Shown here piece by piece: positions 8,253-17,509 of a stretch of 61,956 nucleotides of DNA. The stretch comes from Curvibacter sp. (lineage in GTDB: Bacteria; Pseudomonadota; Gammaproteobacteria; Burkholderiales; Burkholderiaceae_C), in the NCBI GenBank assembly GCA_019233055.1, contig JAFAMV010000054.1, positions 1 to 61,956 on the forward strand. Direction: 5' to 3'. The stretch's first letter is position 1. Each line of letters starts with the position of its first letter. Both the position numbers and the translations under genes were made by a program. Under the pieces are notes generated by a model. The model saw only the letters and a list, made by a program, of their open reading frames with translations. It was not told the DNA's origin and searched no databases.

Positions 8253-9203
8253 TCAGGTCTCCAGCGCGCCGCTGTGGGCGGCCGCATGGGCCAGCCACGC
8301 GGGCTCCCGGGCCAGGGCCAGCGCGGCCTCCATGGCGCGCGAGGGCCGCTCGGAGCGGGCCAGCATGAAGCCGATCGGGGTGTGCACCTCGGGGTTCACC
8401 AGGGGCAGCGCCTCCAGCTCGGGGTAGCCGCGCACCGCGCCCACCAGGGCGCCGGGCAGCACGCTGCAGACCTCGCCGGCCACCACGCTGAGCGACAGCG
8501 TCAGGATGGAGTTGGTCTCGATCACCGGCGTGACCTCGACCCCCGCGAGGGCGAAGGCGCTGTCGACCAGGGTGCGGTTGTGCATCTCGGGCGTCAGCAG
8601 GCACAGCGGCAGGGCGGCCGCATCGCGCCAGGCCATGGGCTCGCCACGGTGCAGTCCGGGGGCGGCATCGGCCTGCGCCGGGGAGCGCCGCCGCACCACG
8701 AAATAGTGCTCGGTGTACTGCGGCAGGGCCTGCAGGGCCGAACGGCGGCTCAGCCGGTCGGTGTAGCCCAGGCCCAGGTCCAGCGTCAGCGCCTCCAGGC
8801 CGGCCTCGATCTCGGGCGAGGACAGCGACAGCACCACCGGCCGGATGCCCGGGTGCCGCGCCTGCAGCCAGGCCGCGAAACGGGCCACCACCGGCATGGC
8901 GGTGGGGATGGCCCCGATGCGCAGGCTGCCGCGCGGGCGGTCGGCCTGGCTTTCCAGGTCCTGCTGCAGCAACTGGTGCTCGCGCAGCATGCGCTGGGCG
9001 GTGACCAGCACGCGCTCGCCCTCCTCGGTCAGGCCGGCGTATTGGCGTGCCCGCTTGACGATCACCACGCCGAACTCGGACTCCAGCGCGCGCAGCGCAT
9101 TCGACAGCGCCGGCTGGGTGATGTGGCAGGCCTGGGCGGCCCGGCCGAAGTGCCGGTGCTCGTTGAGCGCCACCAGGTAGCGCAGGGAGGCCAGGATGTT
9201 CAT
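8253..9203 (-). CDS. LysR-family regulator, probable FdsR-type regulator of the formate dehydrogenase operon
   Basis: A 316-residue LysR protein with the helix-turn-helix at about residues 5-62 ('HFGRAAQACHITQPALSNAL') and a substrate-binding domain after it. It lies immediately upstream of the transporter-fds operon on the same strand, where fdsR-type regulators are commonly found, and there is a strong dyad between the two. I infer control of the formate operon, but the assignment rests on position. The ATG at 9201-9203 is chosen because it begins just before the HTH. Confidence 0.88.
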   Translation of the reverse strand: MNILASLRYLVALNEHRHFGRAAQACHITQPALSNALRALESEFGVVIVKRARQYAGLTEEGERVLVTAQRMLREHQLLQQDLESQADRPRGSLRIGAIPTAMPVVARFAAWLQARHPGIRPVVLSLSSPEIEAGLEALTLDLGLGYTDRLSRRSALQALPQYTEHYFVVRRRSPAQADAAPGLHRGEPMAWRDAAALPLCLLTPEMHNRTLVDSAFALAGVEVTPVIETNSILTLSLSVVAGEVCSVLPGALVGAVRGYPELEALPLVNPEVHTPIGFMLARSERPSRAMEAALALAREPAWLAHAAAHSGALET

Positions 9204-9235
9204 GCGGGGCGGGGCAGGCCGGAAGGCACGGGGAC

Positions 9236-10324
9236 TCAGGTCCCCTGGCTGATCGTGATGGTGGGGAACTTGGACGAGAAGTCCTTGGCCTGCTGGGCCA
9301 CCTTGAGCGCCACCTTGCGCGCCACCGTCTTGTACAGACCGGCCACCTCGCTGTCGGGCGCAGCCACCACCGTGGGGTTGCCGCTGTCGGCCTGCAGGCG
9401 GATCTGGATGTCCAGCGGCAGGCCGCCCAGATAGTCCATGCGGTAGTCGGCCGCCATGCGCTGGCCGCCGTCGGCGCCGAAGATGTGCTCGACATGGCCG
9501 CACTGGCTGCACACATGCACCGCCATGTTCTCGACGATGCCGAGGATGGGCACGCCCACCTTCTCGAACATCTTGATGCCCTTGCGCGCATCGAGCAGGG
9601 CGATGTCCTGCGGCGTGGTGACCACCACCGCGCCGGTGATGGGCACGCGCTGCGACAGCGTCAGCTGGATGTCGCCGGTGCCCGGCGGCATGTCGACGAT
9701 GAGGTAGTCGAGGTCTTTCCAGTTCGTCTGGCGCAGCAGTTGCTCGAGCGCCTGGGTGGCCATGGGGCCGCGCCAGATCATGGCCTCGTCGGGTGCCACC
9801 AGGAAGCCGATGGACATCACCTGCACGCCGTGCCGGACCATGGGCTCCATGGTCTTGCCGTCGGCGCTCTCGGGACGGCCTTCGATGCCCATCATCATGG
9901 GCTGGCTGGGGCCGTAGATGTCGGCGTCGAGCAGGCCGACACGGGCGCCCTCGGCGGCCAGGGCCAGGGCCAGATTGGCCGCCGTGGTGCTCTTGCCCAC
10001 ACCGCCCTTGCCCGAGGCCACGGCGATGATGTTGCGCACCTCGGGCAGCAGGGGCACGCCGCGCTGCACCGCATGCGGCACCACCCGGCTGGCCACCCGC
10101 GCCTGCACCTGCTGCACCCCGGGCACGCTTTTCGCGGCCTGTTCGAGCTCCGCCTGCAGACCGGGCAGCAGCGATCGGGCCGGGTAGCCCAGCTCCACAT
10201 CGAAGGAGACGGCCGCCCCGTCGACCTTGAGGTTCTTCAGGGCCCGGGCGGTCACGAAGTCCTGGCCGGTCAGGGGGTCTTTCACGGTCTGCAGGGCCTG
10301 CAGCAAGGCTTCGGTCGTGGGCAT
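9236..10324 (-). CDS. apbC: Iron-sulfur cluster carrier protein ApbC (Mrp/NBP35 P-loop ATPase)
   Basis: A 362-residue protein with an N-terminal MIP18/DUF59 domain (about 1-90) and a Mrp P-loop NTPase domain. The deviant Walker A is 'SGKGGVGKSTTAANL', followed by 'DADIYGPSQPMMMG' and the [4Fe-4S]-binding CxxC 'VCSQCGH'. It holds and transfers Fe-S clusters in the cytoplasm. The internal ATG at 10322-10324 (MPTTEALLQ) matches the normal N-terminus; an upstream start would add an unlikely 22 residues. Its neighbour the formate dehydrogenase needs many clusters, but a functional link is not shown. Confidence 0.95.
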   Translation of the reverse strand: MPTTEALLQALQTVKDPLTGQDFVTARALKNLKVDGAAVSFDVELGYPARSLLPGLQAELEQAAKSVPGVQQVQARVASRVVPHAVQRGVPLLPEVRNIIAVASGKGGVGKSTTAANLALALAAEGARVGLLDADIYGPSQPMMMGIEGRPESADGKTMEPMVRHGVQVMSIGFLVAPDEAMIWRGPMATQALEQLLRQTNWKDLDYLIVDMPPGTGDIQLTLSQRVPITGAVVVTTPQDIALLDARKGIKMFEKVGVPILGIVENMAVHVCSQCGHVEHIFGADGGQRMAADYRMDYLGGLPLDIQIRLQADSGNPTVVAAPDSEVAGLYKTVARKVALKVAQQAKDFSSKFPTITISQGT

Positions 10325-10423
10325 GGGGCTTTTCTGGTCCGGAGGAAATGGGAAACCCCGGAGTTTAGAGCCCTGCGGCGCCCCCGCCATCCGGGCCGAC
10401 CCAAGCCCGGACGCCGAAGCGGA

Positions 10424-10834
10424 CTACTTCAATGTGGCCAGGTAGGCCACCAGATCGGCCCGCTGGCCGGCATCGGCCAGCCCCGAAAAGGGCATGTGGT
10501 TGCCCGGCACCACGGCCTGGGGATCGGCGATGTAGGCCTTCAGGGTCTCGGCATCCCAGGTCTTGCCGAAATTCTTCATGGCATGGCTGTAGCGGAAGCC
10601 CGGCGCGCTGCCGGCCTTGCGCCCCAGCACCCCCTGCAGGCCGGGGCCGACCCCGTTGCTGGCGGTGGAGGCGTGACAGGCGGCGCACTGGGCAAAGACC
10701 TGCTGGCCCTTGTGCACATCCTGCGCCCGGGCGGCCGGCGGCAACAGGGCGGCGACGGCCCAGCCCGCCAGCACCAGGACAGGGAAGGCGGGGCGGGATG
10801 GGACGCCCGGGCCGGAGTTGGAGAGGGGTTTCAT
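10424..10834 (-). CDS. Periplasmic class I cytochrome c, monohaem
   Basis: A 136-residue mitochondrial-type cytochrome c. A Sec signal peptide (about 1-38) ends at 'PPAARA-QD'. The haem site is C50-A-A-C53-H54, and the distal Met is probably in 'GNHMPFSGL'. The 'GVLGRKAGSAPGFRYS' block is typical of the class. It is the last gene after the small subunit and GMC flavoprotein, 21 bases away, so it probably accepts electrons from that dehydrogenase. Related gluconate and glucose dehydrogenases often use a three-haem subunit; this one has only one CxxCH. Confidence 0.92.
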   Translation of the reverse strand: MKPLSNSGPGVPSRPAFPVLVLAGWAVAALLPPAARAQDVHKGQQVFAQCAACHASTASNGVGPGLQGVLGRKAGSAPGFRYSHAMKNFGKTWDAETLKAYIADPQAVVPGNHMPFSGLADAGQRADLVAYLATLK

Positions 10835-10855
10835 CGGAGGAGGTCCTTGTCGAGG

Positions 10856-12613
10856 TCAGAGGCGGCCGGGGCGCTTCACATAGCGCAGCAGGTCGTCACC
10901 CAGGCGCAGGGCCAGGGCCGCCAGCGGGCCGGTGGGGTTGTAGCTGGAGTTGTGGTCATAGACCGAGGCGCCGACCACGAAGAGGTTCTCGGCGTCCCAG
11001 TGCTGCAGATGCGGCGAGACCACGCTGGTGTGCGGATCGGCCCCCATGACGGTGCCGCCGGTGATGTGGGTGCTCTGGTAGCGCCGCGCATCGAAGGGCG
11101 AGACCTTGACGTTCAGGGGCCCCAGGGCGTCACCGCCGATGGCCTGGGCGATCTCGACCATCTTCCGGCCCGTGTACTCGGCCATGCGCTGTTCGTTGGC
11201 CCGGAAGTCGAAGGTCATGCGCACCAGGGGCTGGCCGAAGGCGTCGCTGTGCTGCGGATCCAGGCTCAGGTAGTTGTCGTGGTCGGGGTAGCAGCTGCCG
11301 AGGATGGTCAGCGTCATCGCATGGTTGTACCAATCGGCATTGGCTTTCTTCCAGGCCGTGCCCCAGGCCGGCGTGCCCGGTGGCAGCCGGCGGCTCTTGA
11401 TGGGGCGTCCGCCGAACTGGCTGGCCGCGATGATCGAGCCCCCGAGGAAGCCCAGGCCGCGGTGGTCGAAGTTGTCGTTGTTGAAGTCATCGATGGCGGT
11501 GGCGGTGCAGCCGGTGGCCATGAAGGGATTGAACGTGTGGTCCTTCATGAAGATGTCCACCCCACCATTGACCTGGTAGCAGAAGTTCTTGCCCACCACC
11601 CCCTGGCGCGTGGCCGGGTCGTAAGGCCGGCCGATGCCCCCGGTCAACAACAACCTGGTGTTGCTCATGGTGAAGGCCGCCAGCACCACCACCTCGGCCG
11701 GCTGCTCGTAGCTGAGCCCGGTGCGCAGGTCGAGGTAGCGCACCCCGGTGGCGCGTTGGGTGCGTCGGTCGTAGTCCACGCCCAGCACATGGGCGTCGGT
11801 GCGGATCTCGAAGCCTTTGCGCTGGCGCAGCATCGGATAGAGCAATTGCTGGGGTGAGGCCTTGGCGTCGGCCTCGCAGATGAAGCGCTCGCAGTGTCCA
11901 CAGTACTGACAGGCGCCCAGTTCCTGGCCATCGGGGTTGGTGTAGGCCCCCGATGAATTGGCCGCCGGGATCGGGAATGGGTGGTAGCCCATCTTCTTCG
12001 CGGCCGCCTCGAAGATCAGTCCGGCCTCGGTGGCATGGAGCGGCGGCTGCGGGTATTCGCTGCGGCGCGGCGCCTCGAACGGGTTGCCGCCGGGCTGGCG
12101 CAGGCCCGCGATGTTGCCGGCCCGCCCGGACAGGCCGAACAGCTTTTCGAAGAGTTCGTGGTAGGGCTCCATCTCGGCATAGTCCACCCCCCAGTCCTGC
12201 AGCGGCATGGTGGCCGGGATCGCACCCTTGCCATAGCGCTCGAGGTAGTAGCTGCGCAGTCGAGGCTCGTGCTCGCCCCAGCGCCAGGTGTGGCCGTTCC
12301 AGTGGTTGCCGGCGCCGCCCACGCCTTCGCCGGGCAGGAAGGCCTCGATCCAGCGCATCGGCACCGCCGTCTCGACCGAACTGTGGCGGGCGGTGTAGGT
12401 TTCCCGCGCCCAGTTCTGGATCAGGCCCTGGCGCACGTCCCAGCGCAATTCGTCGCGCTGGCTGGGCAGCCTGGCCTCGGCACCGTCCTGGTGGTCGACG
12501 CCGCGCTCGAGCACCAGGACCTCGACGCCCTGGGCGGTGAGTTGGCGCGACACCAGGCCGGCAGCCAGCCCGCCGCCGACAATGACGACCGTCTTTCTGG
12601 GCAATTTCTTCAT
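10856..12613 (-). CDS. GMC-family flavoprotein dehydrogenase, gluconate 2-dehydrogenase-like large subunit
   Basis: A 585-residue GMC oxidoreductase. The FAD-binding 'VIVGGGLAAGL' is at residues 10-20, the flavin-contact 'GVGGAGNHWNGHTWRWG' at 98-113, a cysteine cluster (C235, C238, C241, C246) resembles the Fe-S-binding segment of gluconate/FAD-glucose dehydrogenases, and the C-terminal 'STHITGGTVMG' and 'NPTGPLAALALRLGDDLL' hold the catalytic His/Asn region. The protein has no signal of its own; in this family it is carried out by the Tat-borne small subunit, which is encoded just upstream. Substrate could be gluconate, a polyol or another sugar. Confidence 0.9.
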   Translation of the reverse strand: MKKLPRKTVVIVGGGLAAGLVSRQLTAQGVEVLVLERGVDHQDGAEARLPSQRDELRWDVRQGLIQNWARETYTARHSSVETAVPMRWIEAFLPGEGVGGAGNHWNGHTWRWGEHEPRLRSYYLERYGKGAIPATMPLQDWGVDYAEMEPYHELFEKLFGLSGRAGNIAGLRQPGGNPFEAPRRSEYPQPPLHATEAGLIFEAAAKKMGYHPFPIPAANSSGAYTNPDGQELGACQYCGHCERFICEADAKASPQQLLYPMLRQRKGFEIRTDAHVLGVDYDRRTQRATGVRYLDLRTGLSYEQPAEVVVLAAFTMSNTRLLLTGGIGRPYDPATRQGVVGKNFCYQVNGGVDIFMKDHTFNPFMATGCTATAIDDFNNDNFDHRGLGFLGGSIIAASQFGGRPIKSRRLPPGTPAWGTAWKKANADWYNHAMTLTILGSCYPDHDNYLSLDPQHSDAFGQPLVRMTFDFRANEQRMAEYTGRKMVEIAQAIGGDALGPLNVKVSPFDARRYQSTHITGGTVMGADPHTSVVSPHLQHWDAENLFVVGASVYDHNSSYNPTGPLAALALRLGDDLLRYVKRPGRL

Positions 12614-12625
12614 GGGGCGGTCCTC

Positions 12626-13375
12626 TCAGCTGAAATCGGCGATCGACATGGGTTTGGACGAGCCCGGGAACGGCTTGTCACGGAACTGGACGATGTCCAA
12701 CGCGTGCGTGGCCGGCAGGCCGGGGTAGCCGATCAGCTTCCAGAACACCTTGCCGTTGTTGCCGCCATAGATCGGGTCGCTGAAGCAGGCTTCGTTGAAG
12801 AGGGGGTAGACCAGTTCGTTGAACCAGACCCCCAGGTCCAGCTCCTCGGTCTTGACCCGGCCCTCGGCCAGTTCGTGCAGAAACGCATCCGCCTCAGGGG
12901 TCGGCAACTCGTCCAGCGTGGACTTGCCGCGCCGCCGCAGCTCGGCATTCGCGGCCGCCACGCCGGCCTTGAAGAACTGCTCGGGCGACAAGGGGAACTG
13001 CCAGCCGAACTGCGGCTTGCCGGGCTGAAACGGCCCCTGACGGTAGCGCCGGTCCCCCTGCCCGAAGCTGCCCGCCAGTTGGCGGTCGATGTAGACCGCC
13101 AGCCCGCAATCGACACCCGAGGGGGTGTAGGCATCTGCGGGGCACAGGGTGTCGACCAGGGCCTCGACGAAGGCGGCCTCGTCCGGACTGAAGGATTGAT
13201 AGCCCGGCAGCGGGTCGGGCAGGGTCGCCGCAGCCTCTGGGGTGGCGGCAGCCTGGGCCGGCATCGCCACGCCCGAGGCGGCCCCACCCATCAACGGCAG
13301 GGCGCTGGAGGCGACGGCCAACTGTTTGAAAAAACCGCGCCGGGGCGGCTCGGATCCATGGGGGGCGTTGGGCAT
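12626..13375 (-). CDS. Gluconate 2-dehydrogenase subunit 3 family protein (Tat small subunit)
   Basis: A 249-residue subunit-3 family protein. The N-terminus has a Tat motif 'PRRGFFKQ' followed by a hydrophobic stretch and an Ala-rich cleavage region. The body ('FSPDEAAFVEALVDTLCPAD', 'DCGLAVYIDRQLAG') is characteristic of the family. Such proteins act as the membrane/periplasmic small subunit and export partner of a GMC dehydrogenase. It is the first gene of a three-gene operon (small subunit, flavoprotein, cytochrome c), 12 bases ahead of the flavoprotein. AGGAG lies 7 bases before the ATG. It is divergent from metG. Confidence 0.92.
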   Translation of the reverse strand: MPNAPHGSEPPRRGFFKQLAVASSALPLMGGAASGVAMPAQAAATPEAAATLPDPLPGYQSFSPDEAAFVEALVDTLCPADAYTPSGVDCGLAVYIDRQLAGSFGQGDRRYRQGPFQPGKPQFGWQFPLSPEQFFKAGVAAANAELRRRGKSTLDELPTPEADAFLHELAEGRVKTEELDLGVWFNELVYPLFNEACFSDPIYGGNNGKVFWKLIGYPGLPATHALDIVQFRDKPFPGSSKPMSIADFS

Positions 13376-13575
13376 GAAGGTCTCCTGTGGGCTGTTTTGA
13401 CGATCCCTGATCCGGTGTCGGAACAGGGTCGGCGCAGCTTAGACAGACCGCCCGAAAGAGGGGTTTTTCCCGGTAAGGCCTGTAATCAGGCGTGGCCCGA
13501 CCATGGACTTGCGCCCGCCCCTTCCAGTCGCTGGCGGGCCACCCCATAAAATCAGCGATTCGCCTGGAAAACCCA

Positions 13576-15654
13576 ATGACCGCCATGTCCGCACCACGCA
13601 AGCTCTTTGTTACCACCGCCCTGCCCTACGCCAATGGCAACTTCCACATCGGCCACATCATGGAATACATCCAGGCCGACATCTGGGTGCGGACGCAGCG
13701 CATGCTGGGCCATGAGGTGAACTTCGTCGGCGCCGACGACACCCACGGCGCGCCGATCATGATCGCGGCCGAAAAGGCCGGCAAGACGCCGCAGCAGTTC
13801 GTGGCCGACATCGCGGCGGGCCGCAAGCCCTACCTGGACGGCTTCCACATCGCCTTCGACAACTGGCACAGCACCGACGCCCCCGAGAACCATGCGCTGG
13901 CCCAGCAGATCTACCTCGACCTGAAGGCCGCCGGCCTGATCGAGACCCGCGTGATCGAGCAGTTCTTCGACCCCGAGAAGAACATGTTCCTGCCCGACCG
14001 CTTCATCAAGGGCGAGTGCCCCAAGTGCCATGCCAAGGACCAGTACGGCGACAACTGCGAGGTCTGCGGCGCGGTCTACGCCCCCACCGACCTGATCGAG
14101 CCCTTCTCGGCCCTGTCGGGCGCCAAGCCGGTGCTGAAAAGCTCCGAGCACTTCTTCTTCAAGCTCTCCGACCCGCGCTGCGTGGCCTTTCTCGAAGAGT
14201 GGACCCAGGACGGCCGGCTGCAGCCCGAGGTGGCCAACAAGGTCAAGGAATGGTTCACCGTGCGCACCAACCCCGACGGCACGCAGAGCGAAGGCCTGGG
14301 CGACTGGGACATCAGCCGCGACGCGCCCTACTTCGGCATCGAGATCCCCGGCGCACCGGGCAAGTACTTCTATGTCTGGCTCGACGCCCCGGTGGGCTAC
14401 CTGGCCTCATTGAAGAACCTGCTCGAAAAACGCGGCCAGAGTTACGAGGCCTACATCGCCGACCCGGCGCTCGAGCAGTTCCACTTCATCGGCAAGGACA
14501 TCGTCACCTTCCACACCCTGTTCTGGCCGGCCATGCTGAAGTTCAGCGGCCGCAAGACCCCGGATTCGGTGTTCGTGCACGGCTTCCTGACGGTCAACAA
14601 CGGCGAGAAGATGAGCAAGAGCCGCGGCACCGGCCTGGACCCGCTCAAGTACCTGAGCCTGGGCATGAACCCCGAATGGCTGCGCTACTACCTGGCGGCC
14701 AAGCTCAGCGCCCGCAACGAGGACATCGACTTCAACCGCGACGACTTCATGGCCCGGGTCAACGCCGACCTGATCGGCAAGTTCGTCAACATCGCCTCGC
14801 GCGCGGCCGGCTTCATCCACAAGCGCTTCGGCGGCCAGCTCGGCGCGGTGTCGGCCGATGGCGACGCCCTGCTCAGCCACCTTCAGGACGCGGCACCGGG
14901 CGTGGCCGAGCTGCTGGCCGAACGCGACTACGGCAAGGCCCTGCGCGAGATCATGCTGCTGGCCGACCGGGTCAATGAATACGTCGACCAGAACAAGCCC
15001 TGGGAGCTGGCCAAGCAAGAGGGCATGGAGGCCCGCCTGCAGGATGTGTGCAGTGCCTGCATCGAGGCCTTTCGCCTGCTGACCATCCTGCTCAAGCCGG
15101 TGCTGCCGGCGCTGGCCGCCCAGGTCGAGGGCTTTGTGCAGGCCGCCCCCTTCACCTTCGACAGCGCCCGCAGCCTGCTGGGCGCCGGCCACCGCATCCA
15201 GGAGTACAAGCACCTGATGCAGCGCGTCGATGTGAAGCAGCTCGACGCCCTGTTCGAGCCGCCGGCCGCGCCCGAGCCCGAAGCCACCGTGCCCGGCGGC
15301 GAAGCCCTGGCGCCCACCATCACCATCGACGACTTCGCCAAGATCGACCTGCGCATCGCGCTGATCGTGAACTGCGAGGCGGTCGAGGGCTCGACCAAGC
15401 TGCTGCGCCTGACGCTGGATGTGGGAGAAGGCCGGCATCGGAATGTGTTCAGCGGCATCGCCAGCGCCTACCAGCCGGCCGACCTGATCGGCAAGCACAC
15501 CGTGATGGTGGCCAACCTGGCGCCGCGCAAGATGAAGTTCGGCGTCAGCGAAGGCATGGTGCTGGCCGCCAGCCATGGCGACGAGAAGGCCCAGCCCGGG
15601 ATCTACGTCCTGAACCCCTGGCCCGGCGCCACGCCCGGCATGCGGGTGCGCTGA
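13576..15654 (+). CDS. metG: Methionyl-tRNA synthetase
   Basis: A 692-residue class I synthetase that charges tRNA-Met. Seen in order are the HIGH motif in '[17 protein letters not shown]', a zinc knuckle '[18 protein letters not shown]', the KMSKS loop '[11 protein letters not shown]', an anticodon-binding helical domain and a C-terminal EMAP-type tRNA-binding domain ('[15 protein letters not shown]'). I use the ATG at 13576 (MTAMSAPRK); a second ATG 9 bases on is equally possible. The longer in-frame extension to 13492 looks non-coding. Its 3' end overlaps the convergent gene by 52 bases. Confidence 0.97.
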   Translation: MTAMSAPRKLFVTTALPYANGNFHIGHIMEYIQADIWVRTQRMLGHEVNFVGADDTHGAPIMIAAEKAGKTPQQFVADIAAGRKPYLDGFHIAFDNWHSTDAPENHALAQQIYLDLKAAGLIETRVIEQFFDPEKNMFLPDRFIKGECPKCHAKDQYGDNCEVCGAVYAPTDLIEPFSALSGAKPVLKSSEHFFFKLSDPRCVAFLEEWTQDGRLQPEVANKVKEWFTVRTNPDGTQSEGLGDWDISRDAPYFGIEIPGAPGKYFYVWLDAPVGYLASLKNLLEKRGQSYEAYIADPALEQFHFIGKDIVTFHTLFWPAMLKFSGRKTPDSVFVHGFLTVNNGEKMSKSRGTGLDPLKYLSLGMNPEWLRYYLAAKLSARNEDIDFNRDDFMARVNADLIGKFVNIASRAAGFIHKRFGGQLGAVSADGDALLSHLQDAAPGVAELLAERDYGKALREIMLLADRVNEYVDQNKPWELAKQEGMEARLQDVCSACIEAFRLLTILLKPVLPALAAQVEGFVQAAPFTFDSARSLLGAGHRIQEYKHLMQRVDVKQLDALFEPPAAPEPEATVPGGEALAPTITIDDFAKIDLRIALIVNCEAVEGSTKLLRLTLDVGEGRHRNVFSGIASAYQPADLIGKHTVMVANLAPRKMKFGVSEGMVLAASHGDEKAQPGIYVLNPWPGATPGMRVR

Positions 15655-17420
15655 GGCAGGCCCTCGGACCAGCCTGCCAGTTCGGCGGGCTGGCTGGCCG
15701 ATTTCGGCGAGAACTCGCCAGGCTTCAGGAAATACAGGGCCCGGCTGCTGCTGGTGCCCATGCGCCCGAGCAGGGTGTCCAGCCGCCCCAGCAGCGCGGC
15801 CGCGTCGCAGCCAGGGTACAGACCCGCCGTGCAGGCCACGTGCAGGCGCAGCGGCTCGCCGGCCGGTGACTTCAGGGTCAGGGCCAGGCCCCGCGCGATG
15901 ATCAACTGGGCCGCATCCTGCACCGCCTGGGGCTTGGGCTCTCCCTCCATGAGCAGCACGAAATCACCATTGCCCAGGCGGCCCAGGGTGTCGCCACTGC
16001 GCCGCACCAGGCGGGCGATGCACTGGCTGGCCTGCAACGTGACTTCTTCCGCCACCTGAGGTCCGCACTGGCTGAACAGGGCCTGCAGATTGCTGATGCG
16101 GATGCGCATCACCGCGCCCAGGCGCAGGTTGCGATGCTGGCGCAGGATCAGGTGGTCCAGCCGCTCGATCACCACCCGCTCGTGGCACAGGCCGGTGAGT
16201 GCGTCCAGTGGCGACAGCGCATGCTGGCGGACCTGCTGGTCGCGGCGCTGGCGCCCCCAGAGCTGCAATGCCGTCATCAGCAGCGGGATCTCGAACAGCG
16301 CCGTCAGCGGCGCCGCGTACTGCGTGGCATCGCTGAGCGGGATCAAGCCCAGGTTGCGCAGGATGGGCAGCATCGCGCCGGCCATCAACAGGACGCAGGC
16401 CACCACCACCCAGGCGCCTGCCCGGGGGTTGCGCCGGGCGAACAACCAGGCGCTCCACACGCACAGCGCCAACGCCGCCAGGTCATACAGATTGGAGACG
16501 ATGAACAGGGGCTTGCGCCCCAGCAGCAGGAAACCCAGTGCGAACAGCAGCCCGAAAGCGGCCATGGCGAGCAGGCCGTGCCGCACCCAGCCGGGCAGCG
16601 CAGCGGCCATCAGACGGCTCAGGAACAGGGGCAGGCTGGCCATCGCCAGCGCCGGCAACACCACCGCCGCGAGATCATTCCAATGCGGCAGCGCAGGCCA
16701 GAGGTACTCTCCGCCCAGGCCGATCAATGACGCCATCGCCAGGCCGGTGCAGGCCACCGAGAGGGCGAGATAGAGCGGCAGGCTCTCGCGCCAGACCGCC
16801 GCCTGGATGAGGTTCAGGACCACCACCAGCAGCAGACAGCCGCCGTAGACTCCGATGGCCAGATGCCACAGACGGCTGCTGTCATCGAACACGCGCCGGT
16901 CCCAGAGCCGCCAGAACAGACCCATGGGCTGGCTGTGCTGCACGCTCAGATAGACCCGTGGATAACCCGGCTGGGCCACGAAATCGAAGGCCGGATGCAG
17001 GTAGGGCATCGGCCAGTCGGCCACCGGCAACTGGTCGCCGGACTCGGCCATCAGCCATCGGCCGCCCTCACCCTGCCAATAGAAGGTGAGGTGGTTGATG
17101 CCGGCATGCGGCACACTGAACACGGCCGCGCGCGGTGCCAGGATCGCCGGCAGGTCGATGGCAAACCACTGCACCTGGGAGCCGCCGAGCTCGTAGATCT
17201 CGCGCCCGGCCACCGGCACCCCCTCGCCGGCGGCAAAACGCTGGCTGATGCGCGCCACACCCTCGCTGCCGCCCGGGTCCGACAACTGCCGCGCCGGCGG
17301 CGTCAGGCCCTGCCAATCCGCCCCCAGCGCCCAGACCGGCAGCCCAGCGACCAGGCCCAACAGACACAGACACACCCGGCACCAGGTGCCGGCCCACCAC
17401 GGCGAGCTGTTTCTCCTCAT
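15603..17420 (-). CDS. 7TM-DISM membrane protein with a degenerate GGDEF domain
   Basis: A 605-residue membrane signalling protein. A Sec signal (about 1-32) is followed by an extracytoplasmic 7TMR-DISM-type beta-sandwich (about 40-180), seven hydrophobic helices (about 190-400) and a C-terminal GGDEF-fold domain. The GG[DE]EF signature is replaced by 'GNGDF', so cyclase activity is unlikely. The inhibitory I-site RxxD is kept as 'RSGD', exactly five residues before it, so c-di-GMP sensing remains possible. The last 52 bases overlap the 3' end of metG on the other strand. No clear ribosome-binding site is visible. Confidence 0.8.
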   Translation of the reverse strand: MRRNSSPWWAGTWCRVCLCLLGLVAGLPVWALGADWQGLTPPARQLSDPGGSEGVARISQRFAAGEGVPVAGREIYELGGSQVQWFAIDLPAILAPRAAVFSVPHAGINHLTFYWQGEGGRWLMAESGDQLPVADWPMPYLHPAFDFVAQPGYPRVYLSVQHSQPMGLFWRLWDRRVFDDSSRLWHLAIGVYGGCLLLVVVLNLIQAAVWRESLPLYLALSVACTGLAMASLIGLGGEYLWPALPHWNDLAAVVLPALAMASLPLFLSRLMAAALPGWVRHGLLAMAAFGLLFALGFLLLGRKPLFIVSNLYDLAALALCVWSAWLFARRNPRAGAWVVVACVLLMAGAMLPILRNLGLIPLSDATQYAAPLTALFEIPLLMTALQLWGRQRRDQQVRQHALSPLDALTGLCHERVVIERLDHLILRQHRNLRLGAVMRIRISNLQALFSQCGPQVAEEVTLQASQCIARLVRRSGDTLGRLGNGDFVLLMEGEPKPQAVQDAAQLIIARGLALTLKSPAGEPLRLHVACTAGLYPGCDAAALLGRLDTLLGRMGTSSSRALYFLKPGEFSPKSASQPAELAGWSEGLPQRTRMPGVAPGQGFRT

Positions 17421-17429
17421 GCCTAAAAT

Positions 17430-17445
17430 GTAACAAGATTGTTAC
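17430..17445. promoter_or_regulatory. Inverted repeat between the DISM-GGDEF gene and the SulP gene
   Basis: GTAACAA and TTGTTAC (17430-17436, 17439-17445) form perfect 7-base arms around two bases. The site lies 10 bases upstream of the DISM-GGDEF start and 64 bases from the divergent transporter start, in an AT-rich patch of an otherwise GC-rich region. A repressor or activator site is likely; the cognate protein is unknown. Confidence 0.45.
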
Positions 17446-17509
17446 CAAGCGGCAGCCTGGGGGAAAGCCGGCCTGGACGCCATCCCTTGCAGTGCCACAA
17501 TCTCCGGTC

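Noticed and set aside
15603..15656. Overlap of metG and the DISM-GGDEF gene as evidence that one is false
   Set aside because: Both proteins have clear domains up to or near their ends; the overlapping part of the DISM protein is only a disordered tail, so the overlap is accepted, though the tail may be an artefact of a lost earlier stop.
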